From NCBI RefSeq assembly GCF_019175385.1, contig NC_083345.1:11757205-11821204 (forward strand): a stretch of DNA of 64,000 bases. The letters are read 5' to 3'. Made by a program: the position numbers and the translations under genes. The notes under the pieces were generated by a model. It worked only from the letters and a program-made list of their open reading frames with translations, was not told where the DNA came from and did no database searches. How positions within the stretch are numbered: the first letter of the stretch is position 1; every line of letters starts with the position of its first letter. Source of the stretch: Lycium barbarum. Its lineage: Eukaryota > Streptophyta > Magnoliopsida > Solanales > Solanaceae. Shown piece after piece: positions 59,111 through 64,000 of the stretch.

Positions 59111-60410
59111 ATCTTCTCCTTCTACCCATTATTAGTTGATCCACTAAAATTTGCCTCAGAAATGCTATTACTGAAAACATGGTGAGTTATGGAATCTAAC
59201 GCTCTTGATGATATCTTTTTAGAACCTTTTTCTCTGTTCCTTTCTTTTCCTCATTTCCTGTATGTTGGCCTATAGATTGAACAAAAAGGAAAAGTTAAGG
59301 AAGTCTGTGTAAGCTAAGTATCCTGTTCATCTTTATATTTTTGCAAGGAATAATATATCCTGGAAATATTGGAAAATGGCCATGTAATGCATGCCTCTTG
59401 GAGTCTTGGTCCTCTTTTTGGGTACAATTTAAACCTTCTCATTTACAAGTTTAAAGAAAAAAAAATCTTTTCTGTACCATGATAATGTACGTTATTTTCA
59501 ACTTCAGCAAGGTGAATTAATTGGAAGAGGTGGAATTGCAAGTGTATGCAAGTGGTTTGATTTCATGTTTATTTTATTCTCCCTACAAGAACAACCTTCG
59601 ATACCAAACAAGTTGGGGTCGATATTAATCTTCACTAATCATGTTCAATTTTGAATTTACAGATCTCATCTTAAATATCATCACTAGTATGAAAAAATAA
59701 GTAGTAAGTTAACACTGATTATGTTGTTTAATTGGACAGCTACGGGCAAAATAGTTGACTGGTGTTTAAATTTGTTGGTTGGTGTTACAATATAGTTGAC
59801 TCGCAGATGCAGCAGAGCTATTGCTTACAAATTTATTGAAGTCTAGTCATCCTTTTCTTTCTACTTTTATCAGTGTAGTTTTTCCTTTTCTCTCATTCTC
59901 TCCCTCTTTTTCAAATTTAGTTGCTCTTTTCTTAGAAGGTGTAACTATGAAAGCTTGTGGTTAACTATTAAAAGACAAAAGGTTAGGGACCTTATGGCTA
60001 TTCTTGTGTTAAAAATTGTTTGTTGTGATCCTCAATGTCACTAAAAGTCGTGGTTGGTCTCCTTTTCATTTGATATCACAAGGCTCTGCTCTTCCTAAGT
60101 TGGTAGATTTGGTGCTTGTTTGTTGGAAGGGTAGGAACTTTCAACTCCAGTGTCCTTATAGCTAGCGGATCAATTTGTTAGATTTGCTTTAGATTGAATT
60201 CGTTAGTAGTTTAACGAATTTCCGGCTCCTAGAGACACCAGTGGCTAAGTATATAGCAGGAAATCCATAGAGCATTGGGCTTAAGGTATTCATATCAAAA
60301 TGTTTTTTAGTAAAACATCTTTTTTCTTGTTTTTAATACAAATATAGGTCTCTCATTGTGTCTTGGGTTTTTTGTTTATTGATGTTGTATGTTTGTTTTT
60401 GCAACCCCAG
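59111..60410. other. CACTA interior, intron-like AT-rich DNA
   Basis: There is no coding region. A possible splice donor ATG/GTGAGTTA lies near 59180, and the region ends at the acceptor CAACCCCAG before the HIPP exon. Confidence 0.5.
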
Positions 60411-61265
60411 GTGATTACAATGGTTCTGAAAGTTCACATGCATTGTGAGGCTTGTGCTCACGAAATCAAGAGGCATATACAAAGAATGAAAGGCAAGATT
60501 ATTAATTTTGCTATTATTTTCTTCACTCTTTTTCTTTTATTTAATTAATTTGGGAGTAGTAGGAGTACTATTTTGATTCATTATGCTGATTTTCTGATTA
60601 TGCTTTTGTTACACTTTTCAGCTGTATTTGTTAATTAAAGGACGTTTCTTTTCTCCTTTTCGGATCTCTACAATAACATTGGATACTTAAGGATGTCTAT
60701 ATTCTATATATGTACCTTTCTCAATCAGTACATTCTTTTATTAGTTAGTAGGAATAGAATATTCAATTCTTAAAGATTCTCTTAAAATTCTTCAGTTTTG
60801 AGTTTAATTCAAGCACATGTCCTCCACTACTAATGAATCTTTGGAATCATTAGTAATAGTATTGACTGTTGGGTATCATCAAAAGTTGCATATATGACTT
60901 AGGAAATTGATACCATACATAATTAATTAATTAATTAATTTTCAATGGAAATTAAATTAGGCGTGGAGAATGCAGAACCAGACTTGAAAACTCACAAGTG
61001 ACAGTGAAAGGTGTGTTTGAGGCAACAAAACTGGTGGATTATGTAAGCAAAAGGACCGGAAAACGGGCAGTAATCGTTAAGTAGAACCCGAAAAGAAACC
61101 CGAGGAGGAGACGAAGCCCAAAGAAGAGAAAAAACCCGACGAAAAAGAAGCGAAGAAAGTTGAAGAAAACAAAGAGGAGAAGAAGAAAGAACTAGCAGGG
61201 GCACCAGCTAAAGAAGAAGCAACAGCAACACAAGCTAAAGAAGAAACTGTTCAAAACAAGTTTAG
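60411..61265 (+). pseudogene. captured HIPP-type (heavy-metal-associated isoprenylated plant protein) fragment
   Basis: HIPPs bind metals through a CxxC HMA domain and are membrane-tethered by a C-terminal isoprenyl group. Exon 60411-60492 encodes VLKVHMHCEACAHEIKRHIQ with the metal-binding MHCEAC intact. It ends ATGAAAG/GCAAG, a possible GC-AG intron. Exon 60961-61265 continues VENAEPDLK, but a one-base loss shifts the frame and gives TGA. Beyond it the other frame reads VTVKGVFEATKLVDYVSK. A second one-base loss at VK/EPEK precedes a Lys/Glu-rich tail. No CaaX end is present. It lies inside a CACTA element and is two-fold frameshifted, so it is a transduplicated pseudogene rather than a working HIPP. 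Confidence 0.85.
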
Positions 61266-61332
61266 GTATTTTATGAATTGTGCTGATAACATGTTTTGCA
61301 TTTCGATAAATTGATCTAACTTTACAATGCAG

Positions 61333-61463
61333 GATGTGTTTGCACCCTGTTTGAAAAGATCAATATGAAAATATTGCTATGTCACAAGAAGACGTAGTTC
61401 ATGCTCTTGTTGATGAGGATAGTGGGGAGGAATCGGATCATGTCTCTAACACCCAACGTTGAC
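61333..61463 (+). other. possible 3' terminal exon of the CACTA chimeric transcript
   Basis: After TTTACAATGCAG (acceptor at 61331-61332) a short frame from 61380 reads MSQEDVVHALVDEDSGEESD and stops at 61461-61463. The acidic peptide is not recognised. It may be the tail of the element's own transcript or of a captured gene. Confidence 0.35.
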
Positions 61464-61869
61464 TTTTTTGATTCGTATACTTTTAGATTGTAATATTGCT
61501 ATGTTTTCTTGGATATGTATATATATTTTTTTATGATAGTTTTAATTCGAATTAGATGTACTTGTGAAGGTGAATTTGATTGTAGGAAGTAGTTTATGGA
61601 TGTTTTAACTTTACGATGTTTAAGTGTTTGAATATAAAAAGTAGTTTATGGTTGTTTAAAAAGTGTTTGAATGTAGTTTTAAGGATATTTAGAAGTACTT
61701 TAAATTGAAACTTGAGGTTGAATTTGATTTTAGAATGTGAAGTTTATGATTGTAGAAGTACTTTGATGAATTGGACGCGTTGATGAATTGCATTGTTGAT
61801 TTGGTTGATGAGTGTGATTGGCAGGTGGGCTACTGTAAAAGCAGCTGAATGCTGGAATTTTTTTTTCCA
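61464..61869. other. CACTA right interior, no gene seen
   Basis: AT-rich. GTAGTTTATGG(A/T)TGTTT is repeated about 60 bp apart (61591 and 61641). It could be 3' UTR of the preceding exon. Confidence 0.5.
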
Positions 61870-62482
61870 GATTTTCGACCTCATGAGGTCGAAAATTCAA
61901 CCAGATATTGATAATTTTCGACCTCATAAGGTCGAAATTGTACTCAGAAATTAAAATTTTGACCGCACGAGGTCAAAAATCTGGGCAACATTTTGAATTT
62001 CGACCTCATGAGGTCGAAATCTGGCAACAATATTGCTAAATTTCGACCACACGAGGTCAAAAATCTGGGCAACATTTTGAATTTCGACCTCATGAGGTCG
62101 AAATCTGGCAACATTTTGAATTTCGACCTCATGAGGTCGAAATGTGGCAACAATATTGCTAAATTTCGACCTCATGCGGTCGAAATTTTGAAAATATTTT
62201 TTTTATTATTTTCAGAATATTTTTATAAAAATAATATTTTCGACCGCGTGCGGTCGAAATTTTTTATTAATATTTAAATAAAAATAAATTTTTCGACCTC
62301 ACGTGGTCGAAAAAATTATTTTTGTAATTTAGGTAGAAAACTTATTTCGACCGCGTGAGGTCGAAAATTTTCGACCACGTGAGGTCGAAAAAAATTTCAC
62401 CCTACTTGTTAGCGACCATGCCCTGTGGTCGAAAGTTTGGTCGAAAATTGGCCTTTTTCGACCGCGTGTGGTCGAAAATTTT
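61870..62482. repeat. right subterminal palindrome array of the CACTA element
   Basis: At least twelve copies of TTCGACCTCATGAGGTCGAA or variants (GCGTGCGG, CACGTGG, GCACGAGG cores) lie in ~610 bp. Several are in a ~41 bp register with a shared spacer CTGG(G)CAACATTTTGAA. Such arrays bind transposase in characterised CACTA elements; this sequence is unrelated to the known En/Spm motif. Confidence 0.93.
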
Positions 62483-62510
62483 GATCGAATTTCAATGTTT
62501 TTTAGTAGTG

Positions 62511-62820
62511 ATCCACAGAGTAAAAGAGATCTAGTAGTACATGCATTATTGTTGGAGCAGCATTTGGTGGTGTTGCCTTGCAATTTTAGCACTAATTGTT
62601 GGTATTAAGGCAAAAATTTGCATGCAAACTGCCTCAATTCTGCTTTGCGAATCCAAACTCTACCTTGCGATTTTAGTTTTTTTAATTTTTGACTGAGCGG
62701 GTGTTCGAAACCGAAAACAAGAATTTTTAGTAAAGGGAAAAAGTTAAAGATTTCAAATTTGAGGGGCAAAAATTAAAGACCACCCCAAAATAAGGGCAGT
62801 CATAAGAATTGCCCTCTCCT
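62511..62820. mobile_element. right arm of the split foldback/MITE-like element
   Basis: GGGCAAAAATTAAAGACCACC at about 62763 is the inverse of the left-arm motif at 40830-40870. An A-rich bridge and AGAGTTT-like motifs match in inverted order. The outer end near 62820 is approximate. Confidence 0.68.
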
Positions 62821-62945
62821 GATAAGTGGCGAATTTAGATGATAACGTAGTAGTTTACATGAATTTAGTAATTTTTGCTTAGATCTTATAATATATTAAA
62901 AATTATTAAATATTTGATGATTGTAAACCTAATTATTATCGTATA

Positions 62946-63620
62946 TTAACTTTAGGTTATTATCGAAATGTTCTATCAACTTCAAATCTTGAATTTGTCT
63001 CTAGTTATAACAAAGATAAACTGTTAATCAATTGCACAACGTTATATTCAGAAAATTATGAAGATATCAATAACAATTTCAAATTTATAATTCTCTCGTG
63101 AGTCTTGTGTCTGTTTAAGTTAATGAGCTGTCTCTCAAAATTTGGTTAGTGATTGCTCAATTACAAAAGTTAACTTTAGGTTATTATCGAAATGTTCTAT
63201 CAACGCCAAATCTTGAATTTGACTCTAGTTATAGCAACGATAAACTGTTAATCAATTGCACAGCATTATATTCAGAAAAATATGAAGATATCAATAACAA
63301 TTTAAAATTTAAAATTCTCTCGTGCGTCTGATGTCTATTTAAGTTAATAGCTGTCTCTCAAAATTTGGTTAGGTGATTGCTCAATTACAAAAGTTAACTT
63401 TAGGTTATTATCGAAATGTTCTATCAACTCCAAATCTTGAATTTGACTCTAGCTATAACAAAGATAAACTGTTAATCAATTGCACAACGTTATATTCAGA
63501 AAATTATGAAGATATCAATAACAATTTCAAATTTAAAATTCTATCGTGAGTCTTGTGTCGGTTTAAGTTAATGAGCTGTCTCTCAAAATTTGGTTAGGTG
63601 ATTGCTCAATTACAAAAGTA
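62946..63620. repeat. three tandem ~225 bp repeats
   Basis: Units 62946-63169, 63170-63393 and 63394-63620 each start TTAACTTTAGGTTATTATCG and end TGCTCAATTACAAAAG. They differ by a few substitutions and small indels. No coding content is recognised. Confidence 0.95.
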
Positions 63621-63760
63621 GCTGACTAAAGATGTTTTTATTTTATATATAATGCTGACTAATGATTTACTTTGGTCTTTAGGTCTCCATTAGGTTAATA
63701 ATTAACAAACAACAATGATAAAAATAATAATGAATACATCTTGCTGGCATAATTTTACCG

Positions 63761-63953
63761 TAAAAATAACTGCACTATATTGACATCACTTCATAGTACG
63801 TATGATACATTATCTAAAGATCATGCATAAAGTGAAGTCGAGGTACTAAATTATAGTAAAAATAACTGCACTATATTGACATCACTTCATAGTACGTATG
63901 ATACATTATCTAAAGATGATGCATAAAGTGAAAGTCGAGGTACTAAATTATAA
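63761..63953. repeat. ~96 bp tandem duplication
   Basis: Two adjacent copies start TAAAAATAACTGCACTATAT and differ at about three positions (GATCATGC/GATGATGC, GAAGTCG/GAAAGTCG). There is no gene to the end of the window. Confidence 0.95.
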
Positions 63954-64000
63954 GATTTATATAATTAAAAAAAAGACTAAGGATAATAATGCTGAAATCA

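Larger units (their letters stand above)
41151..62510. mobile_element. CACTA (En/Spm-type) DNA transposon, 21.4 kb with nested insertions
   Basis: The left end CACTACTAAAAAAAC and the inverted right end CACTACTAAAAAACA agree over 14 of the first 15 bases. ATC flanks both sides exactly (41148-41150 and 62511-62513), the 3 bp CACTA duplication. Both subterminal regions carry arrays of TTCGACC...GGTCGAA palindromes. Removing the nested solo LTR and Athila element leaves about 4.1 kb. No transposase is recognisable in that remainder. Instead it holds gene-like exons, including a HIPP fragment, so it is probably a non-autonomous gene-capturing element. Confidence 0.9.

Noticed and set aside
60411..61265. 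Functional HIPP gene
   Set aside because: Two one-base losses disrupt the frame, no isoprenylation signal follows, and it lies within a CACTA element.
61951..62277. Overlapping frames on both strands through the CACTA palindrome array (FDLMRSK-type repeats)
   Set aside because: They are translations of the TTCGACC palindromes. The same motif reads open on both strands, with no start or splice support.

Overview
This is a plant nuclear window, most likely from a Solanaceae species. The chalcone synthase and ribosomal stalk protein genes have plant exon structures, and the repeats (LTR families with TGTCACGACCC or TGTAACACCCCG ends, hAT and Stowaway MITEs, CACTA elements with CACTACTAAAA ends) are of kinds I associate with that family. 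The family call is an inference; I cannot name the species. Only two complete, apparently functional host genes are visible: chalcone synthase (22174-24339, two exons, 389 aa, + strand) and acidic ribosomal protein P0 (36610-40284, five exons, 322 aa, + strand). By eye about three quarters of the window is mobile DNA.

Layout. 1-1091: AT-rich, with microsatellites. 1092-14938: a decayed LINE on the minus strand, split by a ~7.1 kb non-coding element (6862-13944, putative TSD CGGTG) that itself holds a ~2.3 kb solo-LTR-like insertion (10548-12888). 14939-19301: a copia element with 284 bp LTRs, TSD ATCAA, no gag and a broken pol. 19302-22173: CHS upstream region with two hAT-like MITEs. 22174-24339: CHS. 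26562-34353: a minus-strand LTR element with a tRNA-Met primer site, ~2 kb LTRs, and an antisense (+ strand) ORF with the 'putative plant transposon protein' domain; one LTR carries a 308 bp CACTA MITE. 34367-35549: a TRIM-like element (TSD TAAAG). 36610-40284: P0, with three MITEs in its introns. 40800-62815: a four-layer nest in which a foldback element is split by a 21.4 kb CACTA transposon (41151-62510, TSD ATC). The CACTA element is split by a chromovirus-type solo LTR (41795-59015, TSD TTAGT), and that is split by a 14.4 kb Athila-type Ty3 retrotransposon (41845-56223, TSD GGCCC). 62946-63953: two tandem-repeat blocks.

The most unusual structure is shared by two unrelated LTR elements. 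Each carries many copies of its own short GC-rich palindrome: GTTACGG(A/T)CCGTAAC in the Athila element and CCGCTATAGCGG in the minus-strand element. In each the palindromes lie in the LTRs and inside a ~0.8-1.0 kb leader intron of a gene encoding a PF20167-like protein with a coiled-coil tail. Palindrome sequence and protein change together. This suggests, as inference only, an element-specific protein/DNA recognition module. The CACTA element has its own subterminal palindrome array and appears to have captured host gene fragments: a HIPP heavy-metal-binding gene and an exon resembling the start of an MSH3-type mismatch repair gene.
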